From contig NZ_CP070492.1 of NCBI RefSeq assembly GCF_016925495.1, positions 25,616 to 89,615 on the forward strand: DNA of 64,000 nt. Direction: 5' to 3'. A program made the translations under genes and the position numbers. Origin of the DNA: Methylococcus sp. EFPC2 (lineage in GTDB: Bacteria; Pseudomonadota; Gammaproteobacteria; Methylococcales; Methylococcaceae). The notes under the pieces were generated by a model that was not told the DNA's origin, did not search any database, and saw only the letters and a program-made list of their open reading frames with translations. Positions 7,593-15,469 of this stretch are shown one piece after another (the stretch's first letter is position 1; each line of letters starts with the position of its first letter).

Positions 7593-8708
7593 ATGTTGGA
7601 AATGGACGTGAAACTGAGCCTGGACCGGTTCAACCTGTCAGCGACGCTGGCGCTCGACAGCCCGATGACGGCATTTTTCGGCCCGGCGGGTGCGGGCAAG
7701 AGCACCCTGCTCGGCATGATCGCCGGCACCGTGCATCCCCAGCGCGGCTGGATCAAATTCGGCGGCGAAATCCTGTTCGATACCCGCTCGGGCATACGCG
7801 TGCCCTCCGGCCGCCGCCGCGTCGGCTTGGTAAGCCGGGATCCGACGATCTACCCGCGCTATGAGGTAAAGGCTCATCTGCAGGACGCCTACGCGCAGTC
7901 GCCCGACCGGGAAGCTTGCCGCTTCGACGAAATCGTCCATCTGCTGGATCTGGAATCGCTGCTGGACTGCCATTCCCAGCAATTATCCGTGGACGAGAAG
8001 CGGCGGGTCGCCGTGGCGCATGCCTTGATGGCCGCGCCCCGCCTGCTGTTGGTGGACGACCAGCCCAACGCGGCGGATTACGCCCGTTCCGCCCGGATAC
8101 TGCCTTATCTCACCCGGGTACGGGACGAGCTGAACATACCGGTGATCTATGTCAGCTACACCCTGGGCGACATATTGCAGCTCACCGACCACATGGTCCT
8201 GATAGCCAACGGGCAGGTACTCGGGGTCGGCGACGTGCACGACATCATAGCCGACCGGCTGCTGTGGGCGAGTTCGGCACTGCGGGGCATCGAGAACATC
8301 CTGCCGGTCAGCATCCTCGACCACGAACCCGAAAACGGCTGCACCCTGGCCTATTACTACGGCACCGAACTGGTCTTGCCGATCGCCCCGCATCTGCCCA
8401 GGAACGCGGCCACGCAGATCGCCGTCCGTTCCAGCGACATCGCCTTGTCCAGACATTACCTCACCGGCACGTCCATCCAGAACCAGATCAAGGGCCGGGT
8501 GTGCGCCATCATCCGCGCGGCGGACCATGCCGTGGTGCAGATCGACTGCGGCAACACCCTGCTGGCCGGCGTCTCGCTGCGCGGTCTGAAAGACATGGAT
8601 CTGCAGGAAGGCGACAAGGTTTACTGTCTGATCAAGAGCCACGCGTTTTCCTACGTCGCCGAAACCGTGCCGGCGTCCCTGTCGCTGGGTTCGCAGACCC
8701 GGCACTGA
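7593..8708 (+). CDS. ModC-like ABC ATPase with degenerate catalytic motifs and TOBE domain
   Basis: 371 residues, with the length and layout of ModC, the molybdate importer ATPase: ABC domain (1-230) then a C-terminal TOBE/Mop-type oxyanion-binding domain (about 285-360, GRVCAIIRAADHAVVQIDCG). Walker A (GPAGAGKST) is intact. The other hallmarks are altered: the Q-loop Gln is Arg (LVSRDPTIYP), the signature is LSVDEKRR instead of LSGGE, Walker B ends VDDQP instead of MDEP, and the switch His is Tyr (VSYTLGD). No permease or binding protein gene is adjacent. It may bind ATP and molybdate without pumping, perhaps as a sensor or adaptor; that is inference. Confidence 0.8.
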   Translation: MLEMDVKLSLDRFNLSATLALDSPMTAFFGPAGAGKSTLLGMIAGTVHPQRGWIKFGGEILFDTRSGIRVPSGRRRVGLVSRDPTIYPRYEVKAHLQDAYAQSPDREACRFDEIVHLLDLESLLDCHSQQLSVDEKRRVAVAHALMAAPRLLLVDDQPNAADYARSARILPYLTRVRDELNIPVIYVSYTLGDILQLTDHMVLIANGQVLGVGDVHDIIADRLLWASSALRGIENILPVSILDHEPENGCTLAYYYGTELVLPIAPHLPRNAATQIAVRSSDIALSRHYLTGTSIQNQIKGRVCAIIRAADHAVVQIDCGNTLLAGVSLRGLKDMDLQEGDKVYCLIKSHAFSYVAETVPASLSLGSQTRH

Positions 8709-8747
8709 ACAGATGTTTAGCGATTTCTTACCCACCGGAACATCATC

Positions 8748-9059
8748 ATGAGTACATACATCAAAACCACCGCCGATGGACGCAAAGTGGAAGTCGTCGG
8801 CCAGACCATCTGTCTGGACGGCAAGAAAGAAGCGGACTACCTGGTGCCCGTCGCCGAGCATCCCAATCGTGAAGCCATCGTGCAGGCCGTGCCCGAAGCC
8901 ACCCACGTGGCCGGCCGCCTGCCGCTGACAGCGGCCGAAGCGGCGCTCGCCGCCGAGGCGCTGGAAGCGGGGCGACTCGCCTACGAGACCAGCCCCAGAG
9001 GCCTGGCCGAGCGCATGCGCACCGCGCAGAACCAAGCGCTGGCGAATCGGGACGGCTGA
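8748..9059 (+). CDS. Unknown 103-residue protein after the ModC-like gene
   Basis: Not recognised. It begins MSTYIKTTADGRKVEVVG and continues with QTICLDGKKEADYLVPV, then becomes alanine-rich and helical (LTAAEAALAAEALEAG). Soluble. It lies 39 nt after the ModC-like gene on the same strand and is probably in the same transcript, which hints at a shared molybdenum or nitrogenase role without showing it. Confidence 0.6.
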   Translation: MSTYIKTTADGRKVEVVGQTICLDGKKEADYLVPVAEHPNREAIVQAVPEATHVAGRLPLTAAEAALAAEALEAGRLAYETSPRGLAERMRTAQNQALANRDG

Positions 9060-9351
9060 GCCGGCCGGCGGAAGCGGGCTTGCGCGAAGATCGAGCGGCT
9101 ATCCACAAATCCAGTGGATGGCCTTGTGGATAACTGTGTGGATTGCCAGAGCTGGCGGGGGATCACGCGGGATGGGCGATTTTTGGCCAGCATTCCGGAA
9201 CCTATCTAGGCACGGGAACCAGCCTGAAGTGTCGTTTTAAGCTTTTCGAGGAAGCGATCCCGAGGGCGGAAATGGAGGCCGTCCCTTGGGCGTTCGGTGC
9301 GGTCTTGATACCATACGTTTATTGTGGAAATAGGCGTAGGGCAAACCGGCT
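9060..9351. other. Intergenic region with two DnaA-box-like sequences
   Basis: Contains CTATCCACA at 9099-9107 and TGTGGATAA at 9125-9133 in opposite orientation, plus an ATCCAC-N7-GTGGAT inverted repeat. No gene is supported in this interval. The leader of the YkgJ-type gene is at its right end. Confidence 0.5.
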
Positions 9352-10095
9352 ATGGCGGAGCAAGACGATTTCGGACCGTTGGCTTTCTTCAAGGCGCAGC
9401 AGCAGGCCTTCGCCGAAACCCTGAATAAACGACGCGACAACGGCGGTCTGGTCGATGGCTTGTTGATGCAGGCTTACGACAGCTTCGAGCGCAACGTGGA
9501 AATCCAGGCGGAAGGCACGCCGGAACCGGCCTGCCACAAGGGATGCGCAACTTGCTGCACCCTGCGGGTCACCGCCACGGCGCCAGAGGTGCTGATGATA
9601 GGCCGCTATGTCCGCTGGAGCGCGGACAAACTCAGTCCGGCGAACATCGACCTGGCCGGACGGATCGCCGAGGCCGACGACAAAACCCGGGGCCTGGATG
9701 AAGCGCAGCGGGTGAAGCTGAGGCTGCGCTGCCCCTATATCCATAACGGCGTTTGCCTGATCTACCTGGTGCGGCCGCTGGCCTGCCGCGGCCACGTTTC
9801 CTACGACGTGCGTGCCTGCGTGGAAGCCGCCGCCGGACGCGCCGACGAAGTGCCTTATTCCGTACCCCACATGACGGTGCGCAGCCTGGTGCAGAACGCC
9901 CTGCAATCGGCTCTGCGGGATGCCGGTTTGGCGTTCGGCCTCTACGAACTCAACCAGGCCGTGCGCATGGCTCTCGAAGACGCGCGCTGCGAGCGCGCCT
10001 GGCTGGCGGGCGAGGACGTGTTCGCGCCCGCGGCGGTCGGCGAGCTGAGCATCGAGGAAATGACCCGCACCTACGACGCCATTCACGCGATGTGA
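9352..10095 (+). CDS. YkgJ-family cysteine-cluster protein
   Basis: 247 residues with the zinc/iron-chelating YkgJ signature: CHKGCATCCTLR (near residues 63-74), then CPYIHNGVCLIYLVRPLACRGH (six to eight cysteines in total, given here as key segments near 125-147). This family is thought to bind metal or an Fe-S cluster; its exact role is unknown. Members occur in nif regions of other bacteria. It converges with the bolA end of the large minus-strand nif operon; a REP-like unit lies between. Confidence 0.75.
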   Translation: MAEQDDFGPLAFFKAQQQAFAETLNKRRDNGGLVDGLLMQAYDSFERNVEIQAEGTPEPACHKGCATCCTLRVTATAPEVLMIGRYVRWSADKLSPANIDLAGRIAEADDKTRGLDEAQRVKLRLRCPYIHNGVCLIYLVRPLACRGHVSYDVRACVEAAAGRADEVPYSVPHMTVRSLVQNALQSALRDAGLAFGLYELNQAVRMALEDARCERAWLAGEDVFAPAAVGELSIEEMTRTYDAIHAM

Positions 10096-10107
10096 AGCCG
10101 GATGGAT

Positions 10108-10138
10108 GGCGGATCGCCCTGGCGGGCATCCGCCCTAC
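10108..10138. repeat. REP-like unit, copy 3
   Basis: GGCGGATCGCCC-tggc-GGGCATCCGCC, the most regular copy of the unit at 5689 and 5800. It lies between convergent genes and may help stop transcription from both sides. Confidence 0.6.
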
Positions 10139-10160
10139 ATGCTTACATGTCCATCTGAAA

Positions 10161-10430
10161 TCATGCGGATTCGCCTGGGCTCAAGGCCTTGATGCCCAGG
10201 GCGTGGATGTGATCCGGCATCATCTCTTTCAGCGCACCATAGACCATGCGGTGGCGCTCGACGGTCGAGCGTCCTTCGAACTGCCCGGAACGGATGGTCA
10301 CGAAGAAATGACCGCCGCCGTCATGTTGATGTCCGGCATGGGAGCGGCTGTCGTCGACGATATCCAGGTGATCGGGCTGGAAGGCCCGTTCCAGATAGCT
10401 CCGGATGCGGCTGGTTCTGTCCTCCGTCAT
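10161..10430 (-). CDS. bolA: BolA family protein, last gene of the nifB operon
   Basis: About 89 residues from the ATG at 10430, which lies 13 nt after the SIR2 gene stop. The BolA fold is evident: SYLERAF, a histidine-rich loop (SHAGHQHDGGGHF), the FEGRSTVERHRMVYG helix with the invariant RH, and HALGIKALSP. BolA proteins form [2Fe-2S] complexes with monothiol glutaredoxins and act in Fe-S trafficking. A second BolA is paired with a glutaredoxin at 39137-39731. Confidence 0.85.
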   Translation of the reverse strand: MTEDRTSRIRSYLERAFQPDHLDIVDDSRSHAGHQHDGGGHFFVTIRSGQFEGRSTVERHRMVYGALKEMMPDHIHALGIKALSPGESA

Positions 10431-10443
10431 CGTCTTATCCCGT

Positions 10444-11286
10444 TCAGGCCGCTTGCAGGGCGAGTTCGCCGCCGAGCAATTGCTGTGCGAATTCACCCAG
10501 CGGGACGTCGATGCGGCGGATGTTCTGCTCCGCGAGGAAGCGCAACTCGTTGCGGGTGGGTTCTTCGGTCAGCACCGCCCAATGCAGATCGGACGAACGT
10601 TTCATGATCTGGCGCGCATAGGTGCGTTCCAGCTGGTTGCGGAAACGGCAGCCGAGGAACAGGAAGTTACGGCCGGTGCGTATTTCCTTGACCCGCTCCG
10701 GTATCGGCGTCTGGATGTCGATTTCCGTCAGCACTTCCACATAGTCCGAGTCGGACAGGATGAAATTGCTGGCCGGCGCGATGGAGCCCAGCGGCTTGTA
10801 CAGCAGGGTCTTCCAGCCGGCGGCCTCGGTTTCTTCCGCGGCGCTGCCGTCGGCATGGAAATAGTGCACCCATTGGTTGAAATGCTCCGAGCGGCTGACG
10901 CCCTGGACCTGCCCGAAATCGCTGCGTCCGGCCAGGGCCGCGGCCATGCTGGCGTCGTACCAGACGTCCACGATCAAGGGCAGGGGCAGCGTGGCGAGAA
11001 AGCGATGCAGCGCCGTCGGCTCGGGCGGGGCGGCGAAGGCTTCGTTCAACAGCCCGACCAGGGTCTTGCGGTGTTTGAAGTTCTCGATGTACTGGCCGGC
11101 AGCGGTCAGGTTCTTGCGGATCTTGTGCGGCACCGTGACCTTGGCGGTGATGAGCTCCACCAGGGTGTCCGGGGCGCTGGGCACGGCCGTGCTGCCGTCC
11201 AGGCCCAGCACCGCCGGTCCCAGATAAGGGATGACCTGTCCGGCCGTCAGGCCTTCCAGGATGGACGCGGGATCGTAGGTCGTCAT
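10444..11286 (-). CDS. SIR2-like domain protein in the nif operon
   Basis: 280 residues that resemble the SIR2_2-type domain seen in some bacterial proteins: TAGQVIPYLGPAVLGLDG at the N-terminus (Rossmann-type nucleotide loop), FLATLPLPLIVDVWYD, and FLFLGCRFRNQLERTYARQ near the C-terminus. Such domains may bind NAD. The start overlaps the upstream gene by 4 nt, so it is fully inside the operon. A role in nitrogenase protection or regulation through NAD is conceivable but not shown. Sirtuin-type catalytic zinc cysteines are absent. Confidence 0.65.
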   Translation of the reverse strand: MTTYDPASILEGLTAGQVIPYLGPAVLGLDGSTAVPSAPDTLVELITAKVTVPHKIRKNLTAAGQYIENFKHRKTLVGLLNEAFAAPPEPTALHRFLATLPLPLIVDVWYDASMAAALAGRSDFGQVQGVSRSEHFNQWVHYFHADGSAAEETEAAGWKTLLYKPLGSIAPASNFILSDSDYVEVLTEIDIQTPIPERVKEIRTGRNFLFLGCRFRNQLERTYARQIMKRSSDLHWAVLTEEPTRNELRFLAEQNIRRIDVPLGEFAQQLLGGELALQAA

Positions 11287-11564
11287 GCGGCGAGCTCCTT
11301 CAGAAAGGCGGCCTTGAGGGCGTCGACTTCGGGGCGCGGGATGCGGAACAGGCCGCGGCCGCCGGCCAGCGCCTGGTAACGGTTGAGGGTGTTATGGCTC
11401 AAGTATTTGAACCAGGCCTGCGCGGCCGCGCCTTGCGGACGCTCGCCGATCAGCGCCACGGTGCCGTCCGGGTTAAAACTGACGTGGATCAGGGATTCGA
11501 CCACTTTGCCCTCGGCAGCCGTTGCGGGGACTTCGGCGACAACTTCTTCTACTGCTGTACTCAT
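11283..11564 (-). CDS. Unknown 93-residue protein of the nif operon
   Basis: Not recognised. After an acidic, alanine/valine-rich start the core reads VESLIHVSFNPDGTVALIGERP and YLSHNTLNRYQALAGGRGLFRIPRPEVDALKAAF (key segments only). Soluble. It lies between a [2Fe-2S] ferredoxin and a SIR2-like protein, with a 4-nt overlap to the latter, and has a GGAGGTGTGTC ribosome site. A partner for the ferredoxin or SIR2 protein is a guess from context. Confidence 0.6.
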   Translation of the reverse strand: MSTAVEEVVAEVPATAAEGKVVESLIHVSFNPDGTVALIGERPQGAAAQAWFKYLSHNTLNRYQALAGGRGLFRIPRPEVDALKAAFLKELAA

Positions 11565-11577
11565 GACACACCTCCAG

Positions 11578-11910
11578 TTAATGATTGACCAACTCGATTG
11601 TTACCTCATGTCGGCCCAGGACCGCCTGGCACGACAGCCTGGACTGAGATTGCTCTCCGCCGATTTGCGCGATCCGTTCGCGTTCGTCCTTGCGCGCCTT
11701 CGACAATCCCCGCCCTCCGTGCAACACCATCACGTGGCAGACACCGCAGCGGGCATGCCCGCCGCAACGCCGGGGGAGTTCGGCGCCCGTCAGCAGCACC
11801 GCGTCCACTAAACGGGTGCCGCTCACCATTTCCACGGTCTTGCCCGCGGGCAAGACCGTGACCCAGGTCTTTGCGTTACGCCGAATACCGGTGCGCAGGT
11901 AACTGGCCAT
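11578..11910 (-). CDS. [2Fe-2S] ferredoxin of the nif operon
   Basis: 110 residues with a plant/adrenodoxin-type fold. Cluster ligands appear in CGGHARCGVC (about residues 49-58) and the distal SRLSCQA (about 92-98). It resembles the ferredoxin at 38744-39052, which has the same CGG-A-CG-C spacing. It probably carries electrons for nitrogenase or for cofactor assembly enzymes such as NifB. The N-terminus is basic (residues 1-15), which is unusual; a start further in is possible. Confidence 0.8.
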   Translation of the reverse strand: MASYLRTGIRRNAKTWVTVLPAGKTVEMVSGTRLVDAVLLTGAELPRRCGGHARCGVCHVMVLHGGRGLSKARKDERERIAQIGGEQSQSRLSCQAVLGRHEVTIELVNH

Positions 11911-11921
11911 CGGTCCGGCTC

Positions 11922-13073
11922 TCAGAGATAAATCGCCGCGCCCGCCCCCACGTTGATCGAGGCATCTTTGGCCGTTTTCACGATGAAGCCGATCTGATCC
12001 TCGCTGAGATGGCAGTGGAACGGCAGGGCGATCGCGCGGTCGGCCAGCTTCTCGGTCACGAAATAATCGCCCTTGCGATAGCCCAGGGCGCCGTAATGGC
12101 TTTGCCGGTGCAGCGGAAAGCTGAAGGCCGCCGCCTCGATCTGCTCGGTTCCCAAATCCTGCAGGATGGCGTCGCGGCTGGATTTGGAGAAACGGGTGCC
12201 GAGATGCACCAGGTAGACCATCCAGTGGATCTCATCCACCTCGGGCGCCATGTAGGCCGGCTTGATGCCTTCGAAGGACTGCATGTGGCCGTCGTAGTAG
12301 TCTTCCACGTCCTTGCGCCGGTCCAGGATCTCGTCCAGGCGTTGCAACTGGGTCAGGCCCAGCGCGGCGTTGAGTTCGCTCATTTCCGCCCGGTAGGGAG
12401 GAAAGCCGCCGAGCACCACCGACTGCCGTTCTTCGGGACGGCGGGCGCGGTAGGCCTTGAGCTTGCCGGCCAGATCGTCGTCGTCGGTGACCACCATGCC
12501 GCCTTCGCCGGCCGTCAGAGCGCTCGGCTGGCTGAAGTCGAAGATGGCGCAATCACCGAATGTGCCCACCAGTTTTTCCTGATAGCGCGAGCCTATGGCC
12601 TCGCTGGAATCCTCGATGAGGAGCAAGCCGTGCTTGCTCGCCAATTCGCGCAGCGGCCCCCACATCGCCGGATGGCCGTTGACGTTGCTGGCGATGATGG
12701 CCTTGGTCTTCTCGGTGATGCCGGCCGCCGCTTTTTCCGGCGCCAGGGTGCAGGACCAGTAATCGATGTCGGCGAACACTGGCAATGCGCCGGCCAGGGT
12801 GATGCCGTGCAGGGTTTCGCGGAAACCGAAGGGCGGCGCGATCACTTCGTCGCCGGGCCCTATGCCATAGGCCTTGAGCGCCATCGTCAGCCCCAGGGTG
12901 GCGCTGCTCACGGCGATCGCGTGCTTGCGTCCCAGATACTGGGCGAAAGCGGCTTCGAACTCCTCGACCACGGGACCGGCGGACAGGCGCGGCGATTTCA
13001 ACACGTTCTCCACCGCCTCCAGTTCGGCGAGGCTGATGTCCGGGTCCGAAAGCAGTATGCTGGGCTGGCTCAT
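11922..13073 (-). CDS. DegT/DnrJ/EryC1/StrS-family protein lacking the PLP lysine
   Basis: 383 residues with the fold-type I aminotransferase architecture of the DegT family: SATLGLTMALKAYGIGPGDEVI, LLIEDSSEAIGSRY and AGEGGMVVT. In active members the lysine that forms the Schiff base lies five residues before GEGG (as in SFHxxKxxxTGEGG). Here the stretch is FDFSQPSALTAGEGG and that position is Ser. I checked the codons at 12498-12545. It is probably not a transaminase; it may be a sugar-dehydratase-like or scaffold homologue. It sits between nif genes with spacings of 8-11 nt. Confidence 0.8.
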   Translation of the reverse strand: MSQPSILLSDPDISLAELEAVENVLKSPRLSAGPVVEEFEAAFAQYLGRKHAIAVSSATLGLTMALKAYGIGPGDEVIAPPFGFRETLHGITLAGALPVFADIDYWSCTLAPEKAAAGITEKTKAIIASNVNGHPAMWGPLRELASKHGLLLIEDSSEAIGSRYQEKLVGTFGDCAIFDFSQPSALTAGEGGMVVTDDDDLAGKLKAYRARRPEERQSVVLGGFPPYRAEMSELNAALGLTQLQRLDEILDRRKDVEDYYDGHMQSFEGIKPAYMAPEVDEIHWMVYLVHLGTRFSKSSRDAILQDLGTEQIEAAAFSFPLHRQSHYGALGYRKGDYFVTEKLADRAIALPFHCHLSEDQIGFIVKTAKDASINVGAGAAIYL

Positions 13074-13081
13074 GGGGACTC

Positions 13082-13345
13082 CTAGCGCTTCTCGGCGAGT
13101 ATCAGGCCGGTCGCGGCTTCTGGTTGGGTGGTGATACGCACGCAATGCTCCGAGGTATCGATGAGGTAAACCGCGAAGCCCGCGGTTTCCAGGATCGGCG
13201 TCTCGGTATCCATGTCGCCGGCGTCGCAGCGCGTCAGCGACAGGCCGGGAAAGGCCTTGCGCAGGTTCGCGACCCGTTCGGCGGACGATCCTTCGCCTTC
13301 GAGCAGGCCGCGGATTTCATCGAGCGCATTCGTCGCGATCGCCAT
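13082..13345 (-). CDS. Small nif-operon protein, probably DUF6129 family
   Basis: Eighty-seven residues from the ATG at 13345, 2 nt after the nifT stop. Contains VANLRKAFPGLSLTRCDAGDMDTETP and ETAGFAVYLIDTSEHCVRIT (key segments). I believe this is the small DUF6129 family seen beside nif genes, but from memory only. No domain function is known. Likely soluble and co-expressed with NifT and the DegT-like protein. Confidence 0.6.
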   Translation of the reverse strand: MAIATNALDEIRGLLEGEGSSAERVANLRKAFPGLSLTRCDAGDMDTETPILETAGFAVYLIDTSEHCVRITTQPEAATGLILAEKR

Positions 13346-13347
13346 AA

Positions 13348-13560
13348 TCAGTCTTCGCTCAGCTTGCGGGCGTCGACGGTGATCGGCAGGGTCGTGCCCT
13401 CGGCCATCTCCGGTAGAGATAACTGCCAGCCGTTCGCCAGCGTGACGGTACCGCCCCACAGATCCGGATTTTCCTGGGAGACGATGGGCTCCTCCAGGTC
13501 TTTCTTGGGAACATAAACGGACAGTACTCCGGCGTTATCTTTACGGATCATGACCTTCAT
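13348..13560 (-). CDS. nifT: NifT/FixU
   Basis: Seventy residues with the NifT pattern: KVMIRKDNAGVLSVYVPKKD, then LWGGTVTLANGW and LPITVDARKL. NifT is a small conserved nif protein without a settled biochemical role. It usually follows nifHDK; here it is placed after nifS in the nifB operon while nifHDK lies elsewhere. Confidence 0.85.
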   Translation of the reverse strand: MKVMIRKDNAGVLSVYVPKKDLEEPIVSQENPDLWGGTVTLANGWQLSLPEMAEGTTLPITVDARKLSED

Positions 13561-13603
13561 AAGGACTCCAGTGGTTGATAAAACTTAGGGTTGGGATTCG
13601 GGT

Positions 13604-14755
13604 TCAGGCCGCTTCCGCCAGGGCCGTCTGCACGATGCTCGGCAGCAGGCGGATCACGCGGTCGATTTCGGCCGCGGTGTTGTAGCGGCCGAGTGAAAAA
13701 CGGATGGTCGAAAGGGCGGCTTCGGCCGTCAGGCCCATGGCCAGCAGCACATGGGACGCCTCGGTGCCGCCCGCGCTGCAGGCCGCGCCCGCCGAGGCGC
13801 AGACGCCGGCCTTGTCGAGCTTGTCCAGCACGATCTCGGCTTCGATGCCGCCCAGATTGAGGCTGGAAGTTCCCGCCAGCCGCGGGGCGCCGGCGCCGGT
13901 GATGGACGATCCCGGCAAGGCCGCCAACAGCCCGCTTTCCAGGCGGTCGCGCAAGCCGGCGACCTGGGCTTCGTCGGTCTGCAAGCCGGCAGCGGCCAGT
14001 TCGGCGGCGACGCCCAGCCCGACGATGCCCGGCACGTTTTCCGTGCTGCCGCGCCGTCCGCGCTCCTGATGGCCGAACAACAGCGGCGGGATCTTGCGCC
14101 CCTTGCGCACGAACAAGGCACCGACGCCTTTGGGTCCATGGAGCTTGTGACCGGACAGCGAGAGGAAATCCAGCGGCACCTGCTTGAGATCGATGGGCAA
14201 CTTGCCGGCCGCCTGCACCGCATCCGAGTGGATCAGCACGCCCTTGGCCGCGGCCAGGGCGGCGGCCTCGGCGATGGGGAACAACACGCCGGTTTCGTTG
14301 TTGGCCCACATCAGGCTCACCAGGGCGGTATCTGCCGTGATGGCACTATCCAGCTCGGCGAGATCCAGCCGGCCGTCCTTGTCCACCGGCAGGTAAACCA
14401 CGTCCAGGTCTTGGCTGGAGGCCAGATGTTCCAGCAGCAAGAGCGTGGCCGGATGCTCGACCTGGCTGGTCACCATGCGCCGCTTGCCCGGCGCCAGGGC
14501 CAGAGCGCCCAATATCGCCTGGTGGATCGCCTCGGTGCCGCCGCTGGTGAACACGATCTCGGCCGGCGAGGCGCCCAGCAAAGCCGCTACCTGGGCCCGG
14601 GCGGCCAGGGTCTGGCTCTTGGCGGCTTCCCCGGACGCGTGCTTGCTGGACGGGTTGCCGTAAAAATCCCGCAGACTTGCCGTCATCGCCGCGATGCATT
14701 CCGGGGCGACGGCCGTGGTCGCGTTGTTGTCCAGGTAGATCAATGCGTCGCTCAT
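13604..14755 (-). CDS. nifS: Cysteine desulfurase NifS
   Basis: 383 residues, PLP-dependent. It moves sulfur from cysteine to scaffold proteins for nitrogenase clusters. Visible: YLDNNATTAVAP at the N-terminus, the PLP lysine in SLSGHKLHGPKG, and the catalytic cysteine loop ASAGAACSAGGTEASHVL. The start at 14755 overlaps the preceding gene by 4 nt. It differs from the IscS at 30924, whose loop is [14 protein letters not shown]. No nifU is next to it. Confidence 0.93.
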   Translation of the reverse strand: MSDALIYLDNNATTAVAPECIAAMTASLRDFYGNPSSKHASGEAAKSQTLAARAQVAALLGASPAEIVFTSGGTEAIHQAILGALALAPGKRRMVTSQVEHPATLLLLEHLASSQDLDVVYLPVDKDGRLDLAELDSAITADTALVSLMWANNETGVLFPIAEAAALAAAKGVLIHSDAVQAAGKLPIDLKQVPLDFLSLSGHKLHGPKGVGALFVRKGRKIPPLLFGHQERGRRGSTENVPGIVGLGVAAELAAAGLQTDEAQVAGLRDRLESGLLAALPGSSITGAGAPRLAGTSSLNLGGIEAEIVLDKLDKAGVCASAGAACSAGGTEASHVLLAMGLTAEAALSTIRFSLGRYNTAAEIDRVIRLLPSIVQTALAEAA

Positions 14756-15099
14756 TGCCAGAATCGCCTGTCCGGGTCTTGGTTCAGGAGGTCCAGGATA
14801 ACCGGCAGGGATGGATATTCGCCGTGCCGTATCCAATGACCGATTTCGTGATCCTTGTGGTAGAGCCACCAGCAGCGCCGGTCGTTGTCGAACTCCAGCT
14901 TGGCGATATCGATGACCCCGCCTTCCGGGTCGATGTTGCGCGAACAGCAGGAGCTCTGTATCAGATAGCCGTTTTCGTAAGGCTGCACCTCGGGCGTAAC
15001 GTAGCGATAGCGCTTGCGCTGCTCCAGCGCGCGTTCTATGCGTTTACGGTCCAGTTCGTTCGGATGCGGATTCACAGAACCCGCCAGCGTCCCGTTCAT
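14752..15099 (-). CDS. DUF3024-like protein
   Basis: About 115 residues from the ATG at 15099 (GAGGG nearby). The pattern YRYVTPEVQPYENGYLIQSS-CCSRNID, then CWWLYHKDHEIGHWIRHGEY resembles DUF3024. A paired cysteine (SCCSRN) could bind metal. Function unknown. It overlaps nifS by 4 nt. An upstream in-frame ATG at 15168 has no ribosome site and would add a low-complexity extension. Confidence 0.6.
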   Translation of the reverse strand: MNGTLAGSVNPHPNELDRKRIERALEQRKRYRYVTPEVQPYENGYLIQSSCCSRNIDPEGGVIDIAKLEFDNDRRCWWLYHKDHEIGHWIRHGEYPSLPVILDLLNQDPDRRFWQ

Positions 15100-15199
15100 G
15101 CCCTCGATACCCTCCGCTCTTGACTGGGGGCCGCGGCTAGCCGCGAGGAAAGCGAGTGCCATCTTCACACCGTCGTCACGGTCCGGGTTGGCCGGGATT

Positions 15200-15469
15200 T
15201 CAAAGCAGGCCGGCGACCGTTTCCAGCTTGCGTTCGGAACGCAACTCCTCCTCGAAACAGCCGATCACGTAACCGCCGGGGAATTCCACCAAATAGATGG
15301 GAACCTGGGATTCTTCGTGATAACCAACCTGGACGATCTCGCCTTCGCTGCCGGCGGCGACCAGCAAGGCCTCCGGCTCGTGATCGGGATAGCTGCCGTC
15401 GTTGAAGATGTCGGCCTCGGTCGCAACCTTCTGGCCCCACTGATAAATCGGTGTGCGTGCTTCTATCAT
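15200..15469 (-). CDS. nifZ: NifZ
   Basis: Eighty-nine residues of the NifZ domain: YQWGQKVATEADIFNDGSYP, GSEGEIVQVGYHEE and YLVEFPGGYVIGCFEEEL. NifZ assists maturation of the P-clusters of the MoFe protein in characterised systems. It overlaps the preceding NifZ-type gene by 4 nt, so the operon carries two NifZ paralogues. Confidence 0.88.
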   Translation of the reverse strand: MIEARTPIYQWGQKVATEADIFNDGSYPDHEPEALLVAAGSEGEIVQVGYHEESQVPIYLVEFPGGYVIGCFEEELRSERKLETVAGLL

